From contig JAHBMJ010000848.1 in assembly GCA_018398765.1 (NCBI GenBank), forward strand, positions 1,667-39,608: a stretch of 37,942 bases of DNA, given 5' to 3'. A program made the position numbers and the translations under genes. The notes beneath the pieces are model-generated. The model did no database searches. It had not been told where the DNA came from and saw nothing but the letters and a program-made list of their open reading frames with translations. The first letter of the stretch is position 1. The number at the start of each line of letters is the position of its first letter. Below, in pieces: positions 1-12,402 of this stretch. The stretch comes from Chromera velia (taxonomy: Eukaryota > Sar > Chromeraceae).

Positions 1-270
1 GGGGGGGGGGGCACATGGGAGGATCCATGATGGTCCATCGAGCTAGAGCAATCAATCTTAAGAAGAAGAAGATTCAGGGACTGGCGGACAACGGGCAAAT
101 CTCAAAACTTCAGTTGAAACTACGCACGCAAAATCCCTCCCTAGCTTATTCTCTCTGTTTCGCTGAGTCAGACCCTTCTCGGGCATATCTCTCAGTGACG
201 CTTTTACAGTTTGTTGCTTTAGCTGCTCTCTCCAATTTCCTTTTGCTTTTCGATTTTGTTCTGTGTTCAG
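1..270. other. left edge, no supported exon
   Basis: The window opens with a run of eleven G, perhaps a contig-edge artefact. The rest is open in one frame on each strand, but I see no domain motif. A polypyrimidine-like stretch ending in CAG at 268-270 looks like the acceptor of the next exon, so this is probably intron or linker of the synthetase gene. Confidence 0.4.
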
Positions 271-398
271 GCAGCTTTTGCTGAAGTGACCGCATTTAGG
301 GGCCAGCAAAACGGCGTGCTCCCGGTGCTTCTCGGAATTGGAACGCAAAGCCCCATGGCAATCGCAGGTCGGTTAGTGGAAAGGAAGAAAGGAAGAAC

Positions 399-436
<38 letters not shown>

Positions 437-3400
437 AAAAAAAGAAACAATTCAGACTCGGGTGGACTGACGAGTGAGTCTGCGGGTACTTTGGGATGGA
501 CGTGGGCGTGTGTGTGTGTGTGTGTGAGTGTGTGTGTGAGTGTGTGCGTGTTCTGAGCCTGCGTGCACGAAGGGGTCCAGTCCTTGGTGTCATCTCGAAG
601 AGCAGGTACATGTGGTACCTCTACTTGAATTTGCTTGCTTGCAGAGAAGGACCGGAAGGTGCAAGGTCTCTTCGTCTCCCGGAAGAGAGCACGAGAATCT
701 CTGACTTTCAACTTTGGCGTGGACGGCGACGGCCTCCATTTAATTTGGACAGTGCAGGTGTGTGTGTGTGTGTGTGTGCCAGTGTGTGTGACATTTGTTT
801 CTGTGAATAGATATCTCAATGTGTGGCATGGTGCTGTGAGCGTGCATGTGCTGACATCGGCTGGGCGCCCCCTGATGTGAGCAGACAATGGTGCGGAGCC
901 GTTTCTTTCATCCGTTCCTTCTTTAAGCGCATAGACTGTAAATTTTCACCCAAATGACTTGCAATCACTCGCATGATTCAAGCTTGTCTGCGCATTCATG
1001 CCTGCGTGCCTTCAGGAGAAACTGTTCTCTCCTGGAGACGGTGTCGGGTTTTTGAAGAGACTCGACGGTCACTTGAGGGAACTGGTGAGGGCGGCGGTGG
1101 GTGAACCCGAAAAAGCACTTGAAGCTCTTGCGGTAAGGGGGAAGGGGCTGCATTTGTCCTTTGATTTCTCCCTCTCTCATTTTTGTTCTTTGCTGTGATG
1201 CCGTACGCTTTCTTTGGAAATTATACGTTGGAAGGAACGTCTCATCTCTTCTTTGCACATCTCTTGTCTTCTCTCGTCCTCACTGTTCTACCAGACGAAA
1301 GGAAATTGGAAATCGGGTATCGATATTCTCCTCTGCTTGCTTCTTTCCCTCCCTCCCTCCCTGCAGATCACGAGCAGATGGGAGAAGGAGACGGTGCTGC
1401 ACTCGTGGAACAGAACGGCAGTCGCCTTCCCCTACTTCACAACCGCAATCGCCCCTCTTGAAGGACCTCAGAGTGCGTCCGCGGATGAGAACAGACGGTC
1501 AATCTCCCCGGGACTGCATCCTGCAGAGCCCCCCCCCGACTCCCCTCCCAACCCTCCGAGCACCCTCGATCGTCGTCCAAGCAACCACACAGACAGAGAC
1601 AGAGACAGAGACAGAGACAGAGATAGGGAGAAAGAGAGAGTCCCTGACGACCCAGGGCCTCTCCTGACCTGGTCTTCCACCCCACCTTTGACGGAGCTCC
1701 TGGGAAGTCCCGCAAGCCCTGTGTCCGTTGTCAGACGCTCACCTCCGACAGGGTCCGGCTCGGGGGGCCGAAGAGCCTCAGTGAGATTGTCCGTGGGGGG
1801 GGGCAGCTCAGGAGGCTCTCCTGCTGGTGGGTCTTCCTCTGTGCTTCTTCGTCTGGCTCCCAGCCCGCGAGTGACTGCGGAGGCTGCGAGGCGCCGTTTT
1901 GAGAGGCGATTGCAGCAGAAAAATCGGGGTGTGGCAGAAACGGTGTCTGCACTGGTCTACCAGCAGGCTCTCTTTTCTCCCCGGGCCTCTGCTTTGTGTG
2001 TGCCTGAGGGGGATGTTTCATACAGAAACCTTTGGCAGTACGCTGTGCGCATAGCCAGAGCAATCGGGAGTGTGAGCCGCAATTGGACAGGACAGCCCCC
2101 CGACCATACACCTGTCGAAGAGAAGGCGCTGCGAGGCTCGGTTGTGTCGACAGAACACTCCTTGGGGTCCTCAAGTCTTCTTACTGACAGACCGCCTTTG
2201 GCTGGACGTATTGCCGTCATAATGGAGAGGGGTGTCTGCATGGTGGCATCGCTCCTCGGCGTCTGGGTCGCGGGGGGGGCGTGCATGCCCCTGGACCCTA
2301 AGGCTCCTCCCTCCCGTCTCCGCCAAATGATCAAGAGCGCAGGGGCTGTGTGTGTTCTGACGACGGAGCATCAGACCATGAACGGCCCTCACGGGTGGCT
2401 TCTTGAGGAGATGATGTCGAAAGATGGGGGGAACGCGGGAAAGCAGCAAGAAGGAGAGACAGCAGGAGAGGGCCAAATGGATCTTCATGTCATTCTCGCA
2501 GACAGATGCGAGTTCGGAGAGTACAGAGGCATTGAGGAAGAGATAGACAGGCACGTGAGAGACACAATGGGAGGATTGAAAAAGGGGAAACAGACAAAAC
2601 AGAATCACAGAACGACGAGACAGCGAAACCACGGTCAGAGCCTCGCCTTTGGCAGAGGATTCCAGAGAATAGCCGGAGCGCTGCACGACTGGGAGGACAC
2701 AGCGGGTCGAGTGTTGACGGAAGACGACGAGGCGTACATTCTGTTCACGTCTGGATCTACAGGAACCCCAAAGGGGGTGGTGCTGAGTCACCGCAGTCTC
2801 CTTGCTTACCTCTCGTGGCACGTTTGGTTCTATCGCCTTAGCAGCGCTGACCGAGTGCCGCACATGGCCGGTCTGTCGTTCGATGCGTCTGTAGCCGAGA
2901 TCTGGCCGACGCTGGCGGTGGGCGGGGCGCTCTGTCCTGCGACAGATGAAGAGATTCGGTTGGTGCCCTCGGCTTTGCTCGACTGGTGGGCACGGCAAGG
3001 CATCTCTGTGGCGTTTTTGACCACGCAGCTCGCTGAAGCAGTGCTGGGGGAGGTCGACAGGCAGATGAAGGCTGGTGAAGCCGCGGTGCTCTTCCGTCGC
3101 CTCCGTTTGAGAGTGCTGTTCACAGGCGGTGACCGTCTTCACCGCGGTCCCCCAGCCGGCGCTCCTTTCGAGTTGGTGAACATCTACGGCCCCACAGAAT
3201 GTTGTGTGAACGCAAGTCTCGGGTTGGTTGCTCCGCCTGAGTCTGAGAAGAAGTGCGACGACAGAGAAAGAGAAGGAGGAGAGAAGTCGGAGCATACCAA
3301 GAGACTGCCCACTCTCGGACAGCCAGTCCCGAATATGCAGCTGTACGTTCTGGACGGACGCATGCAGCCGGTCCCCCTGGGGGTCTACGGAGAACTGTTC

Positions 3401-6218
3401 ATCGGGGGGGACCAGCTTGCAGACGGGTACCTCCAGAGAGCCGACCTCACCAGGGAGCGCTTTGTGCATAACCCCTTCTACATGGAGGAGATGGGGCGGG
3501 CTTCTGTCGGGGGTGATGGGGTGATGGAGGCATCGCCGATGCTTGCTGCAGCTTCTCCTTTCCTTGCAGCATCAAGGAGGGTCAGTGCCGCAAGCGGGGC
3601 TGGTGTTTCTGGTTCGGGGTCTCTGGGAGCAAGCGGCCTTGGGAGCTCAGAGAAGATCGTGATTTCGTTTGAGGCGGGAGTGATCTCAACTGAGAGTGGG
3701 TGCATTCGTCTGCCTCAAAGGCCTTCTTTGGCGGAGATGCGTGAAAAGGGTAACAGCGGCGCGTCTTCTCCTTCTTCTTCTTCTTCCTCCTTGCTGGGGC
3801 ATCTGGAACAAGCCTTCAGTGTGGCATCAAGAAAGCGAATGAGCCAGACAGTGCACCAACCGTTCCTGTACAGGACAGGGGATCTGGTCAGGTGGCTTCC
3901 CTCTGGGGAACTAGAGTTTCTTGGACGGGCAGACACTCAGGTGAAGATTCGAGGCTTCAGGGTCGAGCTCTCTGAAATTGAGAGAGCGCTTCTCGATTCT
4001 CCTCTGGTTGCCCACGCCTGTGTTGTGTGTCTGGAAATTGGGGGGCGAGGAAGTGGAGACGCAAACAAGGCTGCACAGGGGGCGGGGGCAGAAAAAGAAA
4101 AGCGTCTGGTCGCCTACTGGGAACCTGAATATCAGATCCCAGCAGCAGATCAGATAAGCCGATCAAGACAGACCGATAGTGCTTCGAGTCCCGAGACAGA
4201 AGATGAAGAGTCTGAGAGGCTCCGTTCGTTCCTTGAAGGTGTTCTTCCTGGCTACATGGTGCCATCGGCTTTTGTCCAAATGCGGAAATTGCCCATCAAT
4301 GCAAATGGCAAAGTGGACCGGAGGTCCCTCCCGGCTCCTTCCTTCGGGTGCTCCGTCTCGGGTGGAGGAGCGGAAGGAAAGAAGCTCCAATCGGCATCGG
4401 GGGGCAGAGTGGCGGGAGTTCCGCCGTCGAACCGTCTGGAATTCTGGTTGCGGTCTGTGTTTGCTTCTGTTCTGCACCTGCGAGAGGAGGAGGTGTCGGT
4501 GGTTGCCTCCTTCTTTGCAATGGGCGGGCACTCTCTCTCGGTGGCACACGTGATCACACGAGTCAGACAACAGTTCAGCCTCCCCACTCTGCCACTGACC
4601 CTGCTGTTCGACCGACCATCCGTCAGGGCTCTCGGAGAAGCGCTGGCTGCACAAGGGGCGGACATGAACTCTCTTCCTGCTGCAGGTCCGCTCACAAATA
4701 ACTTTCTTTCTTTTTTGCCCCGTGATTTTGTTCATCGGAAAGAAGCTCAGTGGAGGCTGCGAAGTAAATCAGTTTCTCTAATATTCTGTCTCCGTACGTG
4801 TGGGTGTGTGGAGGTCCGCACGACGTGCAAAGAGAGCGCCCAACCTGATCTTTGTTGGTCCAAACATTTGCTCCTTTCAGCCTTTCCTCATTCACCAGGC
4901 CGGGCTTTTCTTCGATGTTGGTGAGGCCCCCCTTGAGTTTTGTGGCTTGCGTTCAATCGTCGAAAGCCTGCATCCATTCATTCATTCATTCATTTTCTTT
5001 CCCTCCTGCAGGAAGCGCAGGACGCACCGAGAGGGAAGCTGAAGAGACGGAGAAAGACGCGCCGCGTGCAGAGAAGTCACCCGATTCGGGGGGCCTTCCA
5101 AGAAGCAGATCTAAGGCCCCAGCAGAAAATCAACAGGACGGAGGGGGCAGCGAGAGTGGAAGTGCTGAAGGGGCATCTGCCCACTCACTTCTTTCATCAG
5201 GTCTGGAGGATCCAGGCTCACCACCAGGCTCACCCCCAAGCCCCAAGTCTCGGCTCAACCAAAGGCCCCGCCCCAGCACAAATCCAGGCAAGTCTCTGGC
5301 CACATGGCTTCAAGAGAGAAAGCAGAGGGAGAAAGCATCAGGTGCTCTCCCTTCTCTCCCCCCCCGCAGTTCCACCACCAGGGCCCCGTCGTCGTCAGGA
5401 GGAATTTTGATGAGGAGCTTCACTCAACTGCAGCAGGCGAGACGGACCCCTACGCCCATTCCTCCAGGTCACAAGAGGAAGGCGAGGGCCGGGATGGCTC
5501 TGCAGCTCCTATCACAGGGGGGACTCCCCAGGGTACCAGAGGAGGACCCTTCTCTGCTCTCCCCCGACCCATCGGCCTCCGATTTGGCCGCGATGTCTCA
5601 ACAGGAGGACGGCGAGGCCTTTGAAAGAGAAAACGACGACGCTGCTGTTTCAGCCTCTCCCCCTGATCTGGAGGCTGCACGAACTTCGTCAAAAGATGAT
5701 CCCCCGGCACACAGACCAAAAAAGTCTCCGAGCAGGCCTCCATTGACATACAACCAGCAGAGCCTCTGGATTCTCCACCGCCTGGATCCCCTCCGGGCAG
5801 ACTACGTGGTGTTCTTCGCGGCATCCTTTGAAGGAAATGAGAAAGAAGGAGTGGATCCTTTGAAGCTCCGGGAGGCGTTGGAGGTTCTCGTCAGGGCGCA
5901 CGGAAGCCTCAGAACCGTTTTTCGGACAGATGACAAGGTCAGAAAGGACTGTCTTATTGATCAACTTGGCTCTTCCTATCTCCGTTCTTCTTCTGTTTCT
6001 TTCCCTTTTCTTTCAATCGGTCTGCTGCGGAGGAAAAAAAGTGCATGCAACAGAAAATTCTGATCATGCAGATGCTACAAAACTGACCTCCGCAAGCCGG
6101 CCAAGGGAAGGAGCAGACACATATCGTTGCCCCACCCTTTGTCTCTCTAGCTCTGCTTGTCCACACACATCTGCATGTGAGCAAGATATGCAGAGCAGCG
6201 TGTATGTGCTTATGTCCG

Positions 6219-6253
<35 letters not shown>

Positions 6254-6966
6254 TCCATCCGCTCCATGCAGGGCATCCCTTACCAAGAGGAGAGATCGGA
6301 CGTCGGCCCGGAGTTCACTCTCCACCAGCTACCAGCAACAGACATCCACACGAGTGAGAGCGGGTCAGAGAAAGAGAAAGAGCAAGAAGAGGTGCTCAGG
6401 CTGATGAGCGAACAACTGCACAAGCCCTGGGACCTGGAGAACGGACCCCTTCTCCGGTGCAACTTTTATCTCCCACCGAAGAGCAGAGAGACAGCTGGAA
6501 GCGCAAGCGAAAGAAACAAACAGCAGTCGAAGAGGAGGCCTGAGGAAACCCATGTGTCTGGCTACATGCTTCTCACAGGCCACCACATAGCGATGGACGG
6601 TTGGTCCCTCGACTTGCTTCTCCGGGATCTCTCAGAGGTTTACTCAGCAGGAGTAGGAGCGGGGACGGACTCTGCGGTCTCGGCTCCATTGCCCATTTTT
6701 GATCGTGTGCGTCAAGTTCCCTCTCTGGCAGACGTCGCAGTGGAACAGCGAAAGTGGGCCGTCTCGGAAGAGGGCGAACGTCACTTCTCCTACTGGCAGA
6801 GAGAGCTGCTCGGCTGTTTGGACCTCGAGCTTCCTCTTCCTCTCGATTGCCTCTCTCGGCCTACAGTCAGTCAGTAATTAAGTGACAGAGGGATCAACAC
6901 ATATGTATGTATGAGTATGGTCTTGTGGTTGTACATTGTTTGTACGCCCATGTGTACGCATTCATT

Positions 6967-7006
<40 letters not shown>

Positions 7007-9550
7007 TACATATACGTGCGCATAGAACTTCCCCATCGGCGCCAATGTCTGTCTTTGCCTGCTGTGAGCTAGCTGCTGAGGCGCTTTTCTCATACAGCAC
7101 TGGCGCTGTGGATGCTTCACCTGCGTTTTCGTTTCTTTCTTTGTCATTTACACGCGAACCGGACGGAACCTTTTTCTTTCCTTTCCTGGGCACTAAGTCT
7201 TAGCTAGCTGTCTCGTGAATTATCGTGTCAATCTTTGAAATTTGATTCTCTTCTTTGTCATACGCAACCGTGAATTCACGGAGTGCACAATCTTCGTTGT
7301 ATAATTGTAAGAGTACGACGAAAGATTGTATCTGTGTGTGCGTTCTCTCTTTTGCTTGATTTGATTCCCGACTGCAGGCCCCGAGTTCTAAGGGAGGAGA
7401 AGTGAACCTGGTTCTCGGGGCTGGGGGAGGCCTTGAAGCGTTGCGCGAGTGGTCGCTGCAGGAGGGGGGGACTCTGTATCTGACGCTCCTGGGCACATTC
7501 CAGCTGATGCTTCACGTGATCACGGGTGCAGAGACGGTCCTCGTTGGCACGCCCATGTACTGCAGGACTGACCCTGCCAAGGAAGGAATTGTGGGCCACC
7601 TGGTCAACCCAGTAGTCGTCAAATCAGAAATGAGCACAGAGAGCAGTCCAACGATGAGGGACATTCTCAGGAGTCTGAAACCACAGGTTCGTTGGCTGGC
7701 TGGTTGGCTCATTGCTTGGTCTGCGGTGAAAGTCCTTTCAGCACACTCTCCAGCTTTCACCTCGATACATACCGATATGTGTGTCTGTAAGTCCGCACAT
7801 CTACTTGTCGACTCATTATGTTGGTATCTCTGATGGCTCATGCATGCGTGTGAGAGAAAGTTGACCTGAGGAGAGTGTGAGAAAGACATTTACACAGAAA
7901 AAGCATTCAGGCCCGTGTCCTCTCACTTCACACTGTCTGTTCCTGGTTTTGCCCTCTCGACAGATTTGCAATGGAAAGAAAGAGCACGGACGGCAGCATG
8001 ATCACGGCATCCAGTTCCGCTGATTCCTCAATTTGCCATGTCTGCGGCCGTACGGAGACAAAGAAAAAGAAGACTTGGTTTCTCTTTATATTTGTACTTT
8101 TTTTTGTCCCATTTAAGACCGAGACGACCGAATTATATCTGGCCATCATCTAGGAATTTGTGATCCACTGGGCATAAATGAGTGAATGAATGAATGAATG
8201 AATGAATAGATGAATCAATGAATGAATGAATGAATGAATGAATCAATGAATAGATGAATGAATGAATGAATGAATGAATGAATAGATGAATGGATGAATG
8301 AATGAATGAATGAATGAATAGATGAATGGATGAATGAATGAATGAATGAATAGATGAATGAATGAATGAATGAATGAATGAATAGATGAATGGATGAATG
8401 AATGAATGAATGAAGGAATGAATGAATAGATGAATGGATGAATGAATGAATGAATGAATAGATGAATGGATGAATGAATGAATGAATGAATAGATGAATG
8501 AATGAATGAATGAATGAATGAATAGATGAATGGATGAATGAATGAATGAATGAATAGATGAATGGATGAATGAATGAATGAACACGCTATTAATAGATAC
8601 ATCGATCGATGTGCGCCATGCACCAATGGATTTATGCATGTGCCGATATCGATCATATGCATGGATGTCCGCTGAATTGGCTTGTCAGATTCTGGGTGCC
8701 TTCGAGCATCAGGACTACCCCTTCCCTCTCATCGTGGAGAGGCTGCACCACTCCCGAAGCGCCACAGCCTCACCAAGCCAGTCTCCCCTCTTTCAAGTCC
8801 TCTTCACTCTCAACCAACGGTGAGTGGCTGGCTGGCTGGCTGGCTGGCTGGGTACATGAGGATAATGATGTCGAATGAGTCACTAAGGTCATGGTACCGT
8901 TGCATTGCTTGAGTGAGTTTGTGAAAACCGCCTGAAGGGAAACAAAAAAAGAGGTCAGGTAGCTATCTGCACCCCTGTCTGCTGACACTCTCTCCTTATG
9001 TGTACCGTTCCTGCCTCTATCTTTACCGTTCCGGGAGATTCATGGAAAAGAAACCGCGGCGGTGCGCTGGAATGTCTTAATTTGTCTGCGTATCTTTGTG
9101 CTTGTGTTGTGCTTAAACGAACATGTGACGGAATGTACAGAATCACATCGGGGTGTACTGCAGGTTTCGGCTGGGTAGCCCTGACGTTCTATCGGAGGAT
9201 GCGCTGTACGAGCTGTGTCCCGGAAAGGTCAAGTCCTCCTCCTCATCTGGTGGTCCCGGAAAGTCCAAAGAGGGGAATGGAGACACTAGGGGCGGGGGGC
9301 TTTTCTTGAGGCAACTTCCGCTGTCTCAGAATGTTGCACCTTTTGATTTGACTCTGTGCGTGACTGACAGAGGGCAGGCAAGGGACCGCTGGGGCCTCCC
9401 TGTTTCCTTCCAATACTCCACAGAGCTCTTCTCTGAGGACACAGTCAAGAGATTTGCCAGGATTTACGGTAGGTTCGTCTGTGACTTAGTTGGTGTGGGA
9501 CAGTACGGAGTGATCGCTGGAAAGGCTTTTGCCGTTCAGGCCTCGATCTC

Positions 9551-9617
<67 letters not shown>

Positions 9618-11754
9618 ACCTCTGGCTGTGCCTCTGTGTGATGTCTTTAGAGAGCTCTCTATTGAATTTGCAATTTGGACAATTGTTGGGTGTACGTGTG
9701 CATGGCCAGGCGAGTGACTCACTTGCGTGGCCATTTGTGAAAGCTACCAAGGGCTGCGTGCTGTCACACAGCACCACTACGTGACATTGGTTGGTAGTTG
9801 TATGTTTGGGGGTCGTTGGGCCTGTCAGATGCATGAAACCATCTGTGAGTATGGCCTGTCAGATGCATGAAACCATCTGTGAGTATGGCCTGTCAGATCC
9901 ATGAAACCATCTGTGAGTATGGTCTGTCAGATGCATGAAACCATCTGTGAGTATGGCCTGTCAGATCCATGAAACCATCTGTGAGTATGGCCTGTCAGAT
10001 GCATGAAACCATCTGTGAGTATGGCCTGTCAGATGCATGAAACCATCTGTGAGCATTCAGTTAAACCGAGCTCCTGTGAAGTGACTTCGAATCTGACCTC
10101 CATCCTGCCTGCCTGCCTGCCTGCAGAACTTCTGCTTTCACAGGTCGTCTCAAACACTTTCGTGGGGGTCAGGAGATGGCGCATGTGCCCTGAGGAAGAC
10201 CGACAGGAGTTGATACGAAGAAACCTGGCCGTCCGCACCCCTCTGCCCTCTCTTCTGCCTGTGCATATTCTGTTTGAACTCCAAGCCGAGTCTGCACCAC
10301 TCTCTCCGGCTCTCAGTTGCAGGGCGCCTGCCGAGCTCGAGGCAGAGGAGGAATTCCATGCACTTTTGCGAAAGTCGGAGGAAAAGGGTGTCGAGGGGTC
10401 TACAAGAGTACTAACAGACGGGGGGGAAGTGGGGGCCTTCTGCTTCCGGGAGGAAGCCTACTGCACCCTCTCGTACGGCCTCCTGAATAGATGGGCCAAC
10501 GCAGTGGCCTGGAGACTGAGAGGGAGGTGCGGGGTCGTTCCGGGACGGGATTCTGTGGTTGCGCTGGTGTGCGGAAGGGGAGGGGGGTTGATTGCCGGAA
10601 TGCTAGGGATTCTGAAGGCGGGAGCTGCGTACTGTCTGGTAGATCCTGATTTGCCCATCTCAAGAATTGCTCTGATTCTAAGCTCTTGTAAAGCCGCCGC
10701 GCTTGTGAGTGTCTCTGGAGGGGGACTGGCGGCGACGCTCCGGGATTTGGGTCTCCAGGGGACCTCAGCAGGGGAGTCAACTGTGAATGGGACTGGAGGG
10801 GACACAGAGGTCGCATCGGCCTTCCGGGACCTTCACGTGATTGAGCTCGAGAAAGCTTGGCACGACGCACGAGAGGTCGGGAGGCAGCATCATCAGTCAG
10901 GTTTGGGTGCAGCTGCACAGACGAGCCCACAGAGTCAGGCTGCTGTGAGTGACAGCTTGGAGGACAGGCAGACGCCGACGTCTCAGAAGACGAAAAAGCA
11001 AACGACGGGGGCAGAATCAGACGCAGGAGCCGGGCCTCCGCCCACAAGGGGGGGAAACACAGCCCCAGCCGCGGCCCCAGCCGAACACTCCACGCTGCCT
11101 GCTGCCCATGCAGCTGGCCCATCCGCTAATCGGCAGAGCAGGAAATCTGTGCTGCAGCAATCTGCTGAACGCGAAAGGGAAACCAAAACGACGACTCTCA
11201 CTCAGAAAAGCTCACGGAGACTGACCACAAGTGCAAGGCAGTTGTGTGCACAGAATCTGCCTTCTGGGTCCTCTCTTTCTGCCCTCGCGTACATCGTCTT
11301 CACTTCAGGCACGACGGGAACGCCGAAGGGCATCATGATCCAGCACGGAGCCGTCATCAACATGGTCCGTCGGTCCGTCTGTCAGTCGGTTAGGTAGATC
11401 CAAATATTCAAGATTAGATCAGTGAGTGCTCCCATGAAGGCCTGTAAGTGCAGACACACGTACGTGTGTACGAATGTATGATCTGCCGATGAGCTGCATG
11501 CCAACAAAACAACAAGACTAACTCGATCACCATGCATGGTCATAGTCATATAGATAAGGAGAGGCGCATGATCAACACTCAAACGGGGACTTTTTCTCTC
11601 TCCCTCAAGGCACTGTCTGCCTGCCTGCTCGCCGAGCTTACTGCATTGCTGTGTTCATGAATGCTATCAGACCGCAAGAGAACTTGAAGTAATCGAGCCG
11701 CGTCTGTGGACATCTCTTTCAGCTTCCCAACCTCTCTCTCTCTGCCTCGTTCTT

Positions 11755-11826
<72 letters not shown>

Positions 11827-12368
11827 CTTCCGTAAGAACTTCTCTCTTGATTAATGCACCCTATCTTGGACCAGACCGGCATCAACGTATTCAAACACGC
11901 GTGCCTGCACATCTATTTCTCAGGTGCTTCAGTGAAGTGAGGAGTGCCAGTGAATCAGCACAGGAGTGTGCCGTTTCCTGTACGCATAAACGCAGTGGTC
12001 ATGCAGCTGCTCCATTCTTCTTCTGTATACACAAGTGCTGTTTGTGTTTATTCGCTGGTCCATGTCACGTATGTGTGCAGTACGTGCGGAAAAAACCATC
12101 CCTCACTCATCCTTGTCATCTATTCTTCGTGCTTGCCCGTACAGTACACGTGGAGGTGCATGGGGATTGATCCGCAAAGGAGAAGAAGAAGAAGAAGAAA
12201 AGGAAGAAAGCCCTCTCTCTTGAAACGAACGAGCACAAATTAATATGTGCCTGATTGCTCTGCATGAATGCAGGCCTGGTGGTTCAGACGAAAGTACAAA
12301 ATCAACGCACGCGACCGAATTACGCAGCTCGTCGCATCGTCATTTGACCCCATTAACTTAGAGGTAGT

Positions 12369-12402
<34 letters not shown>

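Larger units (their letters stand above)
271..1132 (+). other. C-terminal tail of an upstream condensation domain
   Basis: Three short exons read as the end of a C domain. 645-757 gives a segment like the FDLTL strand followed by a Gly-Leu-His-Leu strand. 1016-1132 gives [15 protein letters not shown] followed by a helix ending in a Glu-Pro-Glu-Lys turn, matching the usual LF...tv.r...hl..Ll...P ending. The next exon opens with [17 protein letters not shown], the standard C-to-A linker (E...lL..WN.T). At least one more domain therefore lies upstream, off the window. The 271-367 exon is supported mainly by its CAG acceptor, its GT donor and a phase-1 fit to the next exon. Confidence 0.6.
5721..10190 (+). 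other. condensation domain C (seven exons)
   Basis: Amide-bond-forming domain. Motif C1 is [14 protein letters not shown] near 5737. C2 is the helix ending in [10 protein letters not shown]. The catalytic C3 motif HHIAMDG at 6581-6601 matches HHxxxDG, with the second His as the expected general base. The C4-like segment is [12 protein letters not shown]5-like [11 protein letters not shown] follows, then [14 protein letters not shown] and [10 protein letters not shown]. The end is FDLTLCV... with [14 protein letters not shown]. The exons are 5012-5937, 6272-6865, 7378-7686, 8689-8819, 9164-9468 and the start of 10127-11364. No epimerase domain precedes it. I could not assign an LCL or DCL subtype. 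Confidence 0.9.

Noticed and set aside
15-284. 89-codon frame at the left edge as the gene start
   Set aside because: No NRPS motif in it, and the downstream exons are the tail of a C domain, so the true start must lie upstream.
2171-3469. 432-codon minus-strand open frame
   Set aside because: It lies antisense to the A1 core motifs and shows no motif of its own; it reflects the codon use of the real exon.
8133-8662. Long minus-strand frames encoding Phe-Ile-His-Ser repeats
   Set aside because: They are pure translations of the GAAT microsatellite inside an intron of the synthetase gene.
9819-10056. CRISPR-like array of 34 bp repeats
   Set aside because: The repeats are directly adjacent with no spacers, in a eukaryotic intron; this is a minisatellite.
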